Shown here: one piece after another, positions 41,093 through 50,055 of the stretch
Position numbering within the stretch: the stretch's first letter is position 1
Layout: each line of letters begins with the position of its first letter
Origin: Tranquillimonas rosea
GTDB taxonomy: Bacteria; Pseudomonadota; Alphaproteobacteria; Rhodobacterales; Rhodobacteraceae
DNA length: 64,000 nucleotides
NCBI RefSeq assembly: GCF_900111315.1
Contig: NZ_FOGU01000016.1
Location: 1 to 64,000 of the forward strand
Direction of reading: 5' to 3'
Translations under genes and position numbers: made by a program
Notes under the pieces: generated by a model
What the model was told of the DNA's origin: nothing
The model's database searches: none
The model's input: the letters and a program-made list of their open reading frames with translations, nothing else

Positions 41093-43437
41093 CCGATCCT
41101 CCAGAAATCCGGGCGGTCGCGGTAGTCTTCCCCGACCAGTTCCTCGCCCTTTTCCATCCCGCCCAGGATGGTCAGAAGGTTGCCCAGCGGGCTCAGGTCG
41201 GCATCGACCAGGACCGAGCCCTGATCGTCGCGCACAAGCCCGAGGCGCGAGTTGCTGCCCGAGTTGAGCAGCATGTCGAGTTCCTTGTCGTGCAGGCCGA
41301 GCAGGTCATAGTCGCTGCGGCGTGCCCGTATGTTGGGGAGAAGGATTTGCGTCGGGACCGCCTCAACGATGGTCTGACCAACGTTCGTCCTTTTGAGCTG
41401 GCTGGCATACTGCGTCATCATCACGACGACCGCGTTCTGCTTCCGGGCCGTGACGAGCCAGTTGCTCAGTCGCTCCGCGAAGTAGGGGTTATCGAGCGCC
41501 TTCCACGCTTCATCAATGACGATGATCGTGCGGCGTCGATCCTCGATTTTCCGCTCCACCCGGCGGAACAGATACGAGAGGACCGCCATGCGCTCTTTCT
41601 CGCTTTCGCTGTCCAAAATTCCGGTCAGATCGAAACCAACCGTCTCACCTTCGAGCGAGAACGTGTCCTCTTGGTTGTTCCCGAAAATCCAGCCGTAGCG
41701 TCCGCCTTCGGTCCACTCGACAAGGCGCTCATGCAGATCGCCTTCGTCGTCGGTCGAGCTGAACAGAGAGGCCAAGTCCGTCCAGTTGCGAAGATCCTCG
41801 CGCGCTTCCGCGTTCTGCCGCACTACCTCTTGGATGCGGTTCACTTGCGTGGGCGTCAGCGGCTTGTCGGAGCGATGAACCAAAGCGGAGAGCCAGTCGG
41901 AAAGCCATGCCTGCCCGCGCGCGTCGATCTCTGTGCGGAGCGGATTTAGGCCGGTCTTCTCGCCCGCGTTGATGGACGTGTAGCGACCGCCGTTGGCGCG
42001 CACCGCCATTTCCATCCCGCGCCGGTAATCGAAGACGAACAGCCGCGCGCCCGCGCGCTTCGCCTGCGTCATCAGAAAGGCGGCGAGAACGGATTTGCCC
42101 GAGCCAGGGCGTCCGAGGATCAGGGTATGCCCCCCGGTCGGTTCTTTCTCGGGCGACCCTTCCTCATGGAAGTTGAAGTGGAAGCCGCCCCTATCCACGG
42201 TCGGGAACATAGTGACGGGAACGCCCCAAGGGACGCGCTCGCCGGTCTTACCCATCTGAGGGCGATGGAAGGCGGCATAGTCCGCGAAGTTGTGGTTCGT
42301 GACCGCCGCCTTACGGCTTCGCTTGGCTCCATTTCCGGGGTGCTGCGCGAAGTAATGCGTCTTAGCTGCAAAGCTCTCATTCACCATCGTGACGCCTTCT
42401 GTCGTCGCGATGTTGCGCACCTCGGCGCCGATGCTATCGAGCTTTTCTTCGGTCTCCGCGAATACCGTCACCGTCATGTGGTGTAGCCCGAAGCTCAGCC
42501 GCCCGGTTTCGAGATCATCGAGCGCGGTCGGCATTTCCTCCAGGAGCGACATTGCGCCATTGTCCGACGCGCGACGAAGCCGCATCTGGCGCTTAATGCG
42601 CCCCGCCATGACGTTTGAGTTGATGGTGCTGAAAGACTGCGTGACGACCATATCGACCGGCAGGTTCAGATCATCGAACATCGTGCACTGCGACGTGCTG
42701 TGATAGCTCTTGAGCGCAAAGGTGGTCCCTACGCGCCGTCCTATGGTGCCTTCGGACAGGTAGAAGTTCGGGCCTTTGAACGTGACGCGCGTGTTCGCCA
42801 CGTCTTGCGCCACATAACCATAAGACGAGCCGCGATAGATCGGGCTTTCCCGCCCCACATTCAGCGCGCCGAGGAAGCCCAGCAGCTCACCTTCCTCAGC
42901 CGACAGGAGCCGCGCGTTGAGGTTCCCAAAAGTCGAGCGCAGAAAGTTCGTGACCTCGTAGAGTCGCCGCAGGGCCTTTTCCGTCTCGCTCCGGAGCGTT
43001 GCCATCGACTTCGCGCGGCGCAACGGCACGTTCGCCCCGAGCGTTGGGCGACGCATCACCGTCAGCGTGAGGGTCTTGTCGCGCAGCTTTCCACCGTCCA
43101 GGTGCGCTCGCCAACGGTTATCGACCGCCTCGGCAAAATCACCCCCGTTGACCGGCGGCAGGCCGTGTTCGACAGGCCGCGAAACCTTATGGACGTAGAA
43201 GCTGTAATCCGATCCTGACTGCGCCACGATATGCGCGAAGAGCGCCCGCGTCTTGTCGAGCAATTCGTCTTCGGTGGTAGTGCTGTTCAGGCCGTCGAGC
43301 CGGATGCACTGCATCAGCTCGTTTCCGCGCGTGCGGATCGTCTTGTCATCGACCAGCGACACGTAAGGCAGCAGCGAGGCCATCTTGCGTTCGCGGGCAA
43401 ACCACGTCGGCAGGAGGTCGTTGTCTTCAAGGGACAT
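41089..43437 (-). CDS. virB4: VirB4-type T4SS ATPase
   Basis: 782 residues from ATG 43437 with GGAGA upstream; the frame runs 21 codons further into virB3 without support. Motifs: Walker A LGRPGSGKSVLAAFLM (about 450), Walker B TIIVIDEAWKAL (about 640), and MMTQYASQLK after it. VirB4 is the large cytoplasmic ATPase needed for pilus assembly and transfer. Overlaps virB3 by 11 nt and the VirB7-like gene by 4 nt. Confidence 0.94.
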   Translation of the reverse strand: MSLEDNDLLPTWFARERKMASLLPYVSLVDDKTIRTRGNELMQCIRLDGLNSTTTEDELLDKTRALFAHIVAQSGSDYSFYVHKVSRPVEHGLPPVNGGDFAEAVDNRWRAHLDGGKLRDKTLTLTVMRRPTLGANVPLRRAKSMATLRSETEKALRRLYEVTNFLRSTFGNLNARLLSAEEGELLGFLGALNVGRESPIYRGSSYGYVAQDVANTRVTFKGPNFYLSEGTIGRRVGTTFALKSYHSTSQCTMFDDLNLPVDMVVTQSFSTINSNVMAGRIKRQMRLRRASDNGAMSLLEEMPTALDDLETGRLSFGLHHMTVTVFAETEEKLDSIGAEVRNIATTEGVTMVNESFAAKTHYFAQHPGNGAKRSRKAAVTNHNFADYAAFHRPQMGKTGERVPWGVPVTMFPTVDRGGFHFNFHEEGSPEKEPTGGHTLILGRPGSGKSVLAAFLMTQAKRAGARLFVFDYRRGMEMAVRANGGRYTSINAGEKTGLNPLRTEIDARGQAWLSDWLSALVHRSDKPLTPTQVNRIQEVVRQNAEAREDLRNWTDLASLFSSTDDEGDLHERLVEWTEGGRYGWIFGNNQEDTFSLEGETVGFDLTGILDSESEKERMAVLSYLFRRVERKIEDRRRTIIVIDEAWKALDNPYFAERLSNWLVTARKQNAVVVMMTQYASQLKRTNVGQTIVEAVPTQILLPNIRARRSDYDLLGLHDKELDMLLNSGSNSRLGLVRDDQGSVLVDADLSPLGNLLTILGGMEKGEELVGEDYRDRPDFWRIG

Positions 43438-43705
43438 AGCTATCTCCCCCGTGCTGGCGACGGTTTCGCGTGGGCGGAGTTTCTTGGAGAGTGGTTGCAA
43501 TCACGTCGATGAAATGCGGGTCCCAATCCGCCGCCTTCCAGAGAACCGGGTAGGCGGCGAGGGCCAGCAGCGCGACGATGACGCTTTGCACCCAAAGGAA
43601 GATCAGAACAGACCCGAACATCCAGATCATCGCATACATGATCGGCAAGCCGAGCAGCTTGGGTGGTTGCGTCAGACCTAGATAAACACGGGACTGTTCT
43701 GTCAT
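43427..43705 (-). CDS. virB3: VirB3-type T4SS membrane protein
   Basis: 92 residues; the start LGLTQPPKLLGLPIMYAMIW is typical of VirB3/TrbD, followed by two membrane helices (about 22-42 and 42-58) and a hydrophilic tail. It lies between virB2 and virB4, overlapping virB4, as in nearly all VirB operons. Confidence 0.9.
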   Translation of the reverse strand: MTEQSRVYLGLTQPPKLLGLPIMYAMIWMFGSVLIFLWVQSVIVALLALAAYPVLWKAADWDPHFIDVIATTLQETPPTRNRRQHGGDSYVP

Positions 43706-43717
43706 CGCTTTTCGACC

Positions 43718-44008
43718 TCAGTTATTCCAGATGGTCGAAACAATGGTCGGCGCCGCGGCGACGCCGGCGATGGCGATCACGGTCCAAAGCGCCTGCCGGA
43801 AGTCGAGAATCCCGAACAGCCAAGTCAGGAAAACCCCGATCAAAGCGAGCGTCCCGATCACCATGCCGAGCGGGCCGGTGATGGCGTCCACGATGCCTTG
43901 CAGAAGGTCTTGTACCGGCGACAGGTCCAGCTCTTGAGCGAGCGCCGGTTCGGCTATGGCAAAGGTCAATACGACCGCCATAGCCACGTGAGTGATATTC
44001 GACTTCAT
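43718..44008 (-). CDS. virB2: VirB2-type major pilin
   Basis: 96 residues from ATG 44008 overlapping the upstream transglycosylase stop (ATGA); the frame opens much earlier but inside that gene. Long signal peptide ([16 protein letters not shown]), then two hydrophobic helices ([21 protein letters not shown] and [18 protein letters not shown]) separated by a short polar loop, the pilin layout. It forms the conjugative pilus. Confidence 0.9.
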   Translation of the reverse strand: MKSNITHVAMAVVLTFAIAEPALAQELDLSPVQDLLQGIVDAITGPLGMVIGTLALIGVFLTWLFGILDFRQALWTVIAIAGVAAAPTIVSTIWNN

Positions 44009-44706
44009 CCTAGATCTCCTTGCAGCCTTGCGAAGACCCCCATGACCTTCAGGACGTGATTTTGGGTCTCGCGATACGGGGGTATTCCCCCGTTCTCGAC
44101 CACGGCCGCTGGCCCTGCGTTGTAGGCAGCGAGGGCGAGCCGTGGATCCTGGAACCGGGCGAGCTGGGTCAGAAGATACCGAGCCGACCCGTCCAGATTT
44201 TCCTGCCAATCGTGCGGGTCCACTCCGAGGGTAGAGGCTGTAGCAGGCATGAGTTGCCCGAGCCCGATCGCGCCCACATGGCTTCGAGCGTTCGGATCGT
44301 AGGCACTCTCGATTTCGATGTTTGCGCGGAAAAAGCGGCGCCAATCCGAGACGGACATGCCGACGCGCCGTAGCGCCGGGTGCGACCCGTAGCGCATTGC
44401 CGTCGTATCAATCGCTTGGAGGACCGCAGCGGGCGGAACGACCGCGCGCGGAACTTGCACCGCGGCTTCGGCTTCGCCGTCCTCTTCATCTTCCTCGTTT
44501 TCGTCGAACAGGAAAATGCTATCCCCGTCCGACCGGCGCGCATCGCCGTAGGTGCGAGAAAAACCGTTCTGTGGAGATTGCGCTTCGAGGCTTCCGTCCG
44601 ACCGCATCACCATGACCATTCCCTGCGCGTCCGCAGGCGGCGTGGTGAGCGCGGCGGCTACGAGAGCCGCACCAAAGAGAACGCTACTCTGACGCTTCGT
44701 CTTGTT
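44005..44706 (-). CDS. virB1: VirB1-like lytic transglycosylase; start codon not resolvable
   Basis: The frame encodes a signal peptide ([20 protein letters not shown] then TPPADAQG), an acidic linker ([14 protein letters not shown]) and an SLT domain: [12 protein letters not shown] (catalytic Glu), [30 protein letters not shown]. VirB1 opens peptidoglycan for the T4SS. No ATG, GTG or TTG exists in this frame between the signal peptide and ATG 44919, about 70 codons upstream inside another gene. I place the start at about 44706 by the signal peptide only. Explanations: frameshift coupling from the upstream gene, an indel in this sequence, or an odd start. Confidence 0.75.
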   Translation of the reverse strand, partial: NKTKRQSSVLFGAALVAAALTTPPADAQGMVMVMRSDGSLEAQSPQNGFSRTYGDARRSDGDSIFLFDENEEDEEDGEAEAAVQVPRAVVPPAAVLQAIDTTAMRYGSHPALRRVGMSVSDWRRFFRANIEIESAYDPNARSHVGAIGLGQLMPATASTLGVDPHDWQENLDGSARYLLTQLARFQDPRLALAAYNAGPAAVVENGGIPPYRETQNHVLKVMGVFARLQGDLG

Positions 44707-45037
44707 TTCGTAGGAGGCGTTGAGACGCCCGAGTGCCCGCTTCCAGCGGAATCTCGATGAACTTGCACCCCTGATCGTGCAGGAAGGAGATGAGACCCGG
44801 AGCCGTTCGGAAATACCGAGGGGCGAGGTCCTTTTCCCCTTTGCCTTTTCCTCGTGCCGTGACGAGCAAATGTTCTTCGCCGTTGTCGTCCGAGACAGCC
44901 CGGAGATACCAGCGACCATACCAGGTTGCGTGCTGCTTGAAGGCGCTTTCCGAGCAGACGATCTCCGCTCGATACCCGCGCTCGAGTAAGTTTCTGAATG
45001 TCTCTTCGACGACCACATTAGGCGCTGCTTTGAACAT
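44684..45037 (-). CDS. Hypothetical protein at head of virB operon
   Basis: 117 residues from ATG 45037 ([20 protein letters not shown]); GGAGG lies 13 nt upstream. A GTG at 45100 would add 21 residues. Cytoplasmic, mixed alpha/beta, with [20 protein letters not shown] and [14 protein letters not shown]; no family recognised. It overlaps the start of the VirB1-like frame and is the first gene on the minus strand, so it may be a regulator or accessory of the transfer operon. The AT-rich segment 45100-45125 upstream is the likely operon promoter region. Confidence 0.6.
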   Translation of the reverse strand: MFKAAPNVVVEETFRNLLERGYRAEIVCSESAFKQHATWYGRWYLRAVSDDNGEEHLLVTARGKGKGEKDLAPRYFRTAPGLISFLHDQGCKFIEIPLEAGTRASQRLLRKQDEASE

Positions 45038-45218
45038 GCGTCCGGCCTGGCCTCCTAGCTCACGAGCATCGGAGACGCGCACCAGACAAGGCGCCGCCAC
45101 CGATACAATATTGTTATTTTGTCTGCAACCGTGCAGATTGCAGGCAGCGTCGGGTCTACCCGGTCCTGGGGAATCCGGATGCCAACCAATTTACCATTGC
45201 AACACAAGGGGTTCACCT

Positions 45219-45506
45219 ATGATGTGCGGTCACTTTCACCCCCTTAACGCGACAGTAATTTTGTTGATTTTTCTGGCCTTCCCAGCTCATTCTCAGAGCT
45301 GTTTATCACCAGAAAAACCATATTTGCCATCAGCGGAGAGCGAGGTGCGCGAGTATGCCGACCTGCTGCGCCAGGACTTCGAGAACTATCTGTCCGAAGT
45401 CTCGGATTACATCGGCTGTCTGGATCAGGAGCGCGCGCGCGCCTTCCGCGAGGCCCAAGAGGTCACAGAGCAGTATCAGCGGTTCATCGAGATTGTCAGG
45501 GACTAG
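45219..45506 (+). CDS. Small secreted hypothetical protein
   Basis: 95 residues from ATG 45219 (AAGGGG 8 nt upstream). Signal peptide ATVILLIFLAFPAHSQ, then a helical mature protein with two cysteines (SQSCLSPE, YIGCLDQE) and DLLRQDFENYLSEVSDYIG. No family recognised. It converges on the resolvase gene with a 4-nt overlap. Confidence 0.65.
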   Translation: MMCGHFHPLNATVILLIFLAFPAHSQSCLSPEKPYLPSAESEVREYADLLRQDFENYLSEVSDYIGCLDQERARAFREAQEVTEQYQRFIEIVRD

Positions 45507-46108
45507 CTGTCGCCGGAGCCTTCGTGGATCGCCTTGGCAACCGTGGTTCGGCTGATCTGTAGCTCCTTGGCAATCCATCTTTGACTGCGGCCCTCGGCCG
45601 CCAACGCCCGGATTTTCCGACCGTGCCGCCGCACGACCGGCGCATCGCCTTCCTGCCGCCCCAAGGTTTTTCCTTTGGCCCGCGCGGCTTCCAGCCCCGA
45701 TTTGACACGCTCAGAGAGTAGTGCCGTCTCAAACTCCGCCACGCCCGCGAGGAAGGTGGAGATCATCTTTCCCATCGGAGACGACACGTCCAACTCAAGG
45801 CCGTTCAACGTCAGAAGCGAAACTTTCTTCGCTTCCAGCTCGCTCAGTGTTGAGAGAAGGTCCGAGGTCGAACGCCCCCATCGGGACAATTCCACCACCG
45901 CGATTGCATCCAGCTCGCGCCGCTTTGCCATCGCCAGGAGCCGCGCTCGACCGGGCCGACGGTCCCTCCGTCCGCTGGCAGTCTCGCACTCTTCCGCCAC
46001 GATCTCGTATCCTGCGCGCTCCGCGAAAGCGCGCAGTTCGCGCAACTGGCGTTCGCCATTTTGCTCCGGCGTCGAGACCCGCGCATAAATGGCAATCTTG
46101 TGGCCCAT
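45503..46108 (-). CDS. Serine recombinase (resolvase/invertase family)
   Basis: 201 residues from ATG 46108, with GGAGGGG 7 nt upstream; the frame opens 21 codons earlier. Catalytic serine in YARVSTPEQ (Ser12), arginine-bearing ELSRWGRSTSDLL (about 73-85), dimer helix FLAGVAEFETALLSERVKSG and a C-terminal helix-turn-helix (RSQRWIAKELQISRTTVAKA). It probably resolves plasmid multimers. The res site should lie upstream (46109-46300), but I could not define its subsites. Confidence 0.9.
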   Translation of the reverse strand: MGHKIAIYARVSTPEQNGERQLRELRAFAERAGYEIVAEECETASGRRDRRPGRARLLAMAKRRELDAIAVVELSRWGRSTSDLLSTLSELEAKKVSLLTLNGLELDVSSPMGKMISTFLAGVAEFETALLSERVKSGLEAARAKGKTLGRQEGDAPVVRRHGRKIRALAAEGRSQRWIAKELQISRTTVAKAIHEGSGDS

Positions 46109-46304
46109 TTGAACCCCTCCGCGCCGAGCCCTCGTCAGGCCCTTCACATACTGGCCTCGGGCGTGGACCATATAGTCATTTGTCTGAATGGGCCACCCGC
46201 CGCGCCATCCGACTCATCGAATCCGCCCCGCTTGCTCATCTAAGGATGACAAACTAACAATATTGTGGCAGGTATTTCCTGACCGCTCAGAGGAGGCACG
46301 ATCC

Positions 46305-47054
46305 ATGCTGCCCACACTCAGGACCACAGCCCTTGCAGCCGTCACGGGCGTTGCGGCCGTCTCGGCGCCGCCCGCTCAGGCTCAGTCTTACCCTATCGAC
46401 TGCGCGCTCCTGCTTTGCCTATCCCACGGCTGGCCGGCGTCCGCGCCATGCGCCGCTGCCAAGGCCGAGTTCATCCGGCGGATCACGCCGTGGCCGGTCG
46501 AGCCGCCCCTCCAAATCTGGCGCTGTCCAATGGGAGGCGGCGTCCAGTTGCAGAGCACCCCCGCACAAAGCCCGTGGCTGGATAACCCCGTGACGGACGC
46601 GGGCACCGATCCGCAGCCTCTCCCAACCGACGCCACCACTCCGGAAGCGGTCCCGGCGGTTCTGCGCAACTTGGGCGGCGATGATTTCAAGCCCGCCGAT
46701 CCTCTGCACTTCGTTCAAGACTACACGGACGGCAGCGGGCGCGCTGACATCGACATCAGTGGGCCGACTTTCGACTACGTGCGCTCGATCCGTGTCTACA
46801 GCGTCGAGCGCCTAAGCCAGCGTGAAACCGGAGGCGAAGACGAGTATTGCCGCAGGTTCGAGAGTGTCCGCGTGGGCACTTATGGCCAGCAGGGATCATT
46901 CTCATGGGGCGGCGGCGATCCAAGCGATCTTCCTGACGCCTTCGTTGGTGACGAGCTGTGGGGGGACAACTGCCCGACCGTTTCCGTCCGCGCGGTCTTC
47001 GTGGACTGGCGCGATTACCAAGGCAACTACGGCTTCGAGCAGGTGAATTACTAG
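46305..47054 (+). CDS. Secreted hypothetical plasmid protein
   Basis: 249 residues from ATG 46305 (GGAGG 9 nt upstream). Signal peptide cleaved near PPAQAQ. The first part of the mature protein has several cysteines (YPIDCALLLCLSHGWP, SAPCAAAK, WRCPMGG), then a Pro/Thr linker and a C-terminal domain with YVRSIRVYSVERLSQRETGG. No family known to me. The cysteine pattern near the N-terminus resembles proteins co-occurring with T4SS operons on alphaproteobacterial plasmids. Confidence 0.65.
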   Translation: MLPTLRTTALAAVTGVAAVSAPPAQAQSYPIDCALLLCLSHGWPASAPCAAAKAEFIRRITPWPVEPPLQIWRCPMGGGVQLQSTPAQSPWLDNPVTDAGTDPQPLPTDATTPEAVPAVLRNLGGDDFKPADPLHFVQDYTDGSGRADIDISGPTFDYVRSIRVYSVERLSQRETGGEDEYCRRFESVRVGTYGQQGSFSWGGGDPSDLPDAFVGDELWGDNCPTVSVRAVFVDWRDYQGNYGFEQVNY

Positions 47055-47181
47055 GCTTTGTACCCACGCCGGGCGTGCAACCCTAGAATTGCGACACCCA
47101 CCGAAACCCTGTATGCCTTATCACACAATAGTGCGGCCAGAGAGTCGCAGACAAAGGAGCAGTAACACCCGCACAAAGTAA

Positions 47182-47217
47182 AGCCCCCGCGACGGCGGCA
47201 ACCATCACGGGGGGGCT
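47182..47217 (+). promoter_or_regulatory. Hairpin in repC leader
   Basis: AGCCCCC (47182-47188) pairs with GGGGGCT (47211-47217) around a 22-nt loop, 90-150 bp before repC. RepC genes are commonly controlled by an antisense RNA and attenuation in this region, so this hairpin is a candidate control element. No antisense promoter could be fixed by eye. Confidence 0.4.
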
Positions 47218-47369
47218 ATAGAGCCAGGGTCGGCAAACCCAGCTAACCTATCTGTCAGGTTCGGTTCTATCAGCTCCCCTACATCGCAGGCAAGCGAAAA
47301 ACGCACTTGTGCGAACCACCCCGTTTTGTCTGTCGCCGCCTCGCTCCAACAGCAGCGAGAACCGAACAA

Positions 47370-48614
47370 ATGCAGGCAGCACACCTATATTCCGTGGCTC
47401 CATCAGAGCCTCGACAACCGATCCTTCCGACCGGCATGGAGCGCGACGGTTTCGTCGCCCTGGTCGATGCCATCGCCCCGCTCCTTGGGGTTGGGAACGC
47501 AGCACTCAGCACGTTCCGCACCATGATCGCGATGACCAAGCCGAGCGCCTTCAAGGGCGGCTCTCAAGAGCCGTGTTGCTACGCCAGTCAATGCGAGATC
47601 GCGCACAAGCGTATGGTGAATCCGTCCCGCATTCGCGCCCATGAGCGGGAGCTTGAGGCCGCAGGACTCATCGAACGCCGCACTATGGCAAACGGTGCCC
47701 GCTCCGGCTTCGCCGGATGCGGCGTCTACTTCACACGAGCCATTGCCCGCATTCACGACTTCCTAGCCATGCGCGACCAGCTCGAAGTCGATCGCCGCAC
47801 CCACACTACCCTCCGGGGCCTGCGCAGCGTCCACAAGCGCCACATCAAGGCAGCGCTGTCCGACCTGATCGACGCTCTAGGTGTCACGGCAGAAGTTCAG
47901 GCGATCATCGAAGCCTATCAGGGTTGGCCAGACGCAGACGCGCTTCATCGGCTTTCGTTGGCTGACCTCGAAGCCCATGTCAAAGAGGCGGACAAGCTGT
48001 GCACAAGCGCCTACGATCTTCTATCAAACGTGCCAGAATCGAGCGGTCGACCGGCCGAAAACGAGCGGTCCTATATACAAGATACAAGCCAAGATCCTAA
48101 TCCTGTAACTTGTAACGCTCACGCGATCATACGGAGCGCGGGCAAGCCCGCGCACTCAGATTCAGTAGATGCACCGCCTGCCGGCGGCGCATCATGCAAT
48201 GAAAGAGAGGATCGGCGGGGAGCGACCGAGCGCAACACCGAATATCTCGCCAAGCTCACCCCGCAGCAGCTCTACCGGCTATGCTCTGAAGAAATGCAGC
48301 TCTACATCGACGGCCGAGTAGGGGCAGGCTATCCCTTCGACCTCCGCGCTTTCGAGATCGCGGCCGAAATGCGGGTGCCTGAGCTTGGGATCAGTCCGAG
48401 CGCCTGGGCCAAAGCAAGAAGCGAACTGCAAGGCGGCGCGGCCACCCTCGCGGTCCTCATCATCGACGCCAAGACGAGCGGCCCCCGACCGCACGTCAAA
48501 TCGCCCGGCGGCTATCTACGCGGCATGATCGCGAAGCATCGAGAGGGATCGCTTAACCTTGTCGGCGGCCTCATTGGCCTTTCGCAGCGGCACATGGAGC
48601 AGGCAGACGCATGA
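47370..48614 (+). CDS. repC: RepC-type plasmid replication initiator
   Basis: 414 residues from ATG 47370; a GTG at 47307 would add 21. The N-terminal winged-helix part has FRTMIAMTKPSAF, CYASQCEIAHKRMVNPSRI and ELEAAGLIERRT, and the C-terminal domain has SPGGYLRGMIAKHREGSLNL, both characteristic of RepC. A disordered, frame-wise AT-richer linker (about 245-310) separates them. RepC initiates replication, with the origin often inside its own gene. No repA or repB precedes it, so this is a solitary RepC replicon; ParA-like and ParB-like genes lie elsewhere on the plasmid. Confidence 0.88.
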   Translation: MQAAHLYSVAPSEPRQPILPTGMERDGFVALVDAIAPLLGVGNAALSTFRTMIAMTKPSAFKGGSQEPCCYASQCEIAHKRMVNPSRIRAHERELEAAGLIERRTMANGARSGFAGCGVYFTRAIARIHDFLAMRDQLEVDRRTHTTLRGLRSVHKRHIKAALSDLIDALGVTAEVQAIIEAYQGWPDADALHRLSLADLEAHVKEADKLCTSAYDLLSNVPESSGRPAENERSYIQDTSQDPNPVTCNAHAIIRSAGKPAHSDSVDAPPAGGASCNEREDRRGATERNTEYLAKLTPQQLYRLCSEEMQLYIDGRVGAGYPFDLRAFEIAAEMRVPELGISPSAWAKARSELQGGAATLAVLIIDAKTSGPRPHVKSPGGYLRGMIAKHREGSLNLVGGLIGLSQRHMEQADA

Positions 48615-48761
48615 CCTTACCGCTGAACCACGAACGCAAAAGGCCGGAACCTTGCGGTCCCGGCCCGGTGCTATCACCTTTCGCGGCCATCGGCGTCCCC
48701 GCCTGTTCCGCACCCGCAACAATACTGCAACTTTGCGCCCGATCAACCCTATCATCTGTCC

Positions 48762-48813
48762 GAAAATATCCTCGGGGGAAAGCGCTGTAGCGCTTTGGGG
48801 GCAGATAGCCCCC
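48762..48813. repeat. Rhodobacterales-type intergenic stem-loop element, copy 2
   Basis: CGAAAATATCCTCGGGGG followed by AAAGCGCT-gta-GCGCTTT (48779-48796) and GGGGGC-agata-GCCCCC (48797-48813). Same layout as 4116-4166, with paired substitutions in the stems. It lies after repC. Confidence 0.7.
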
Positions 48814-48928
48814 ATAACTAAAGGTGTAATATTGTTATGCACGAGGTATCGTTTCCGAAAGGCTCGCCATTGTTTCGAGCCCTCTCTTGATGCATCCTTC
48901 CGGTCTCTTCGTGGTGAAGAGGCACTTC

Positions 48929-48959
48929 GGCCCCCTTGCTCCGGCAGGGGGCCTTTTTT
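48929..48959 (+). terminator. Rho-independent terminator
   Basis: GGCCCCC, an 11-nt loop, GGGGGCC, then six T. It points rightward and separates the repC region from the metal module B. The rest of 48615-49426 (about 800 bp) holds no gene that I can support. Confidence 0.88.
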
Positions 48960-49254
48960 CGTGCCGGTTTACCATGGTGCCCGCGCCCCTGATACTCGAT
49001 CACCGCCACACCCGGCCGGGACCGCGCCCTAGTCGTCCCGTTGGTCCTCCCCGAGCCAGCCCGTCCCGTTCTCCCTGCGGCCCAGGTTCGCCGGCGCCCG
49101 TCCCGGTCAGTCTCGGCCCATTAGGGTGACGGTCGCTTGTGCGTGGAAGACATCACATAGTCTTGCCCTTTTCGTCAGAAGCGTTGCCTCTGACCGGGCG
49201 GCCTACGCCGAAGCGGCCATTCTCTGTGGCTGGCGCGAGCGTCGGCAGTGCGGA

Positions 49255-49270
49255 CGAAGCGGCCGTTCAG
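49255..49270. repeat. 16-bp module-junction sequence, copy 1
   Basis: CGAAGCGGCCGTTCAG, found again at 56854-56869 (same direction) and 61807-61822 (inverted). The three copies lie at the edges of metal module B and the mer module. GC-rich short repeats can arise by chance, but three exact copies only at module borders is suggestive. Confidence 0.5.
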
Positions 49271-49426
49271 AAATCTGAATACAACGGCCTCGTCAGATAC
49301 CGACTTTTCGCTGATCTCCTACGACGCCAAACAGCAAGAATGGCTCACTTCTGCGAAGCCGCGGCAACGCTCTCCCCCATCGCTCGGAGAGAAGTTGCGG
49401 CGTTGTGATCTGCGACAGCTTGCTAT

Positions 49427-49446
49427 ATATCAGCGCCCGCTGATAT
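49427..49446. promoter_or_regulatory. ArsR-type operator upstream of dsbE-tlpA-ccdA-CDF
   Basis: ATATCAGC-GCCC-GCTGATAT, i.e. ATATCA-N8-TGATAT, 31 bp before the dsbE start. The same 6-8-6 geometry precedes the CmtR-like ArsR gene at 54726-54745. Binding by that repressor is inferred. Confidence 0.7.
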
Positions 49447-49476
49447 CTTATTCCTTCCAAGTATTGGCGGCAGGCT

Positions 49477-50055
49477 ATGAGTTCGAAGGATAACCAGGAA
49501 GAGCGGCACCGGAGGGGGCGGCTGCTTGCGCTCTTGCCGCTGGCGGTGTTCGGCCTGCTGGGTGTGGCTTTCTACTGGGGCCTCTGGAACAACGACGACC
49601 GGTTGCCGTCGACGCTGATCGGAAAGCCGATCCCGGAGTTCGCGCTGCCGCCCATCGAAGGGAGGCAGGACGGGCTGTCGTCGGTCGACTTGGAGGGCCA
49701 GGTTTCTCTCGTTAATGTCTGGGCGTCGTGGTGCGTCCCCTGCCGCGCGGAGAACCCGCTTCTCGTCGAGCTGGCCGAAGCGGGCATCGTCCCGATCTAC
49801 GGGATCAACTACAAGGACGATCCCGAAGCGGCGCTGGCATTCCTCGACGAGCTCGGCGATCCCTTCACCCGCATCGGCGCGGACCAATCAGGCCGCGTTG
49901 CGATAGACTGGGGCGTCTATGGGGTGCCGGAAACATACGTAATCGATGCCGAGGGGCAGATTGCATACAAGCATGTCGGCCCCTTTGATCAGGCCTCGCT
50001 TGAGGAGGACATTTTGCCGGTCGTGCGCCGGTTGCAGGCGGAGAGCGACCCGTGA
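49477..50055 (+). CDS. dsbE: DsbE/CcmG-type thiol:disulfide interchange protein, copy 2
   Basis: 192 residues; membrane anchor (LLALLPLAVFGLLGVAFYWG) then thioredoxin fold with VWASWCVPCRAENP, IYGINYKDDPEAAL and GVYGVPETYVI. Clear paralogue of 30155-30730. It overlaps the next gene (tlpA-like) by 4 nt and sits just after an ArsR-type operator, so expression should be metal-controlled. It would receive electrons from the CcdA encoded two genes on. Confidence 0.9.
   Translation: MSSKDNQEERHRRGRLLALLPLAVFGLLGVAFYWGLWNNDDRLPSTLIGKPIPEFALPPIEGRQDGLSSVDLEGQVSLVNVWASWCVPCRAENPLLVELAEAGIVPIYGINYKDDPEAALAFLDELGDPFTRIGADQSGRVAIDWGVYGVPETYVIDAEGQIAYKHVGPFDQASLEEDILPVVRRLQAESDP

Noticed and set aside
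48559-49408. Plus-strand frames of 157, 89 and 81 codons after repC
   Set aside because: They cross a strong terminator and a stem-loop element, lack ribosome sites and show no protein pattern.
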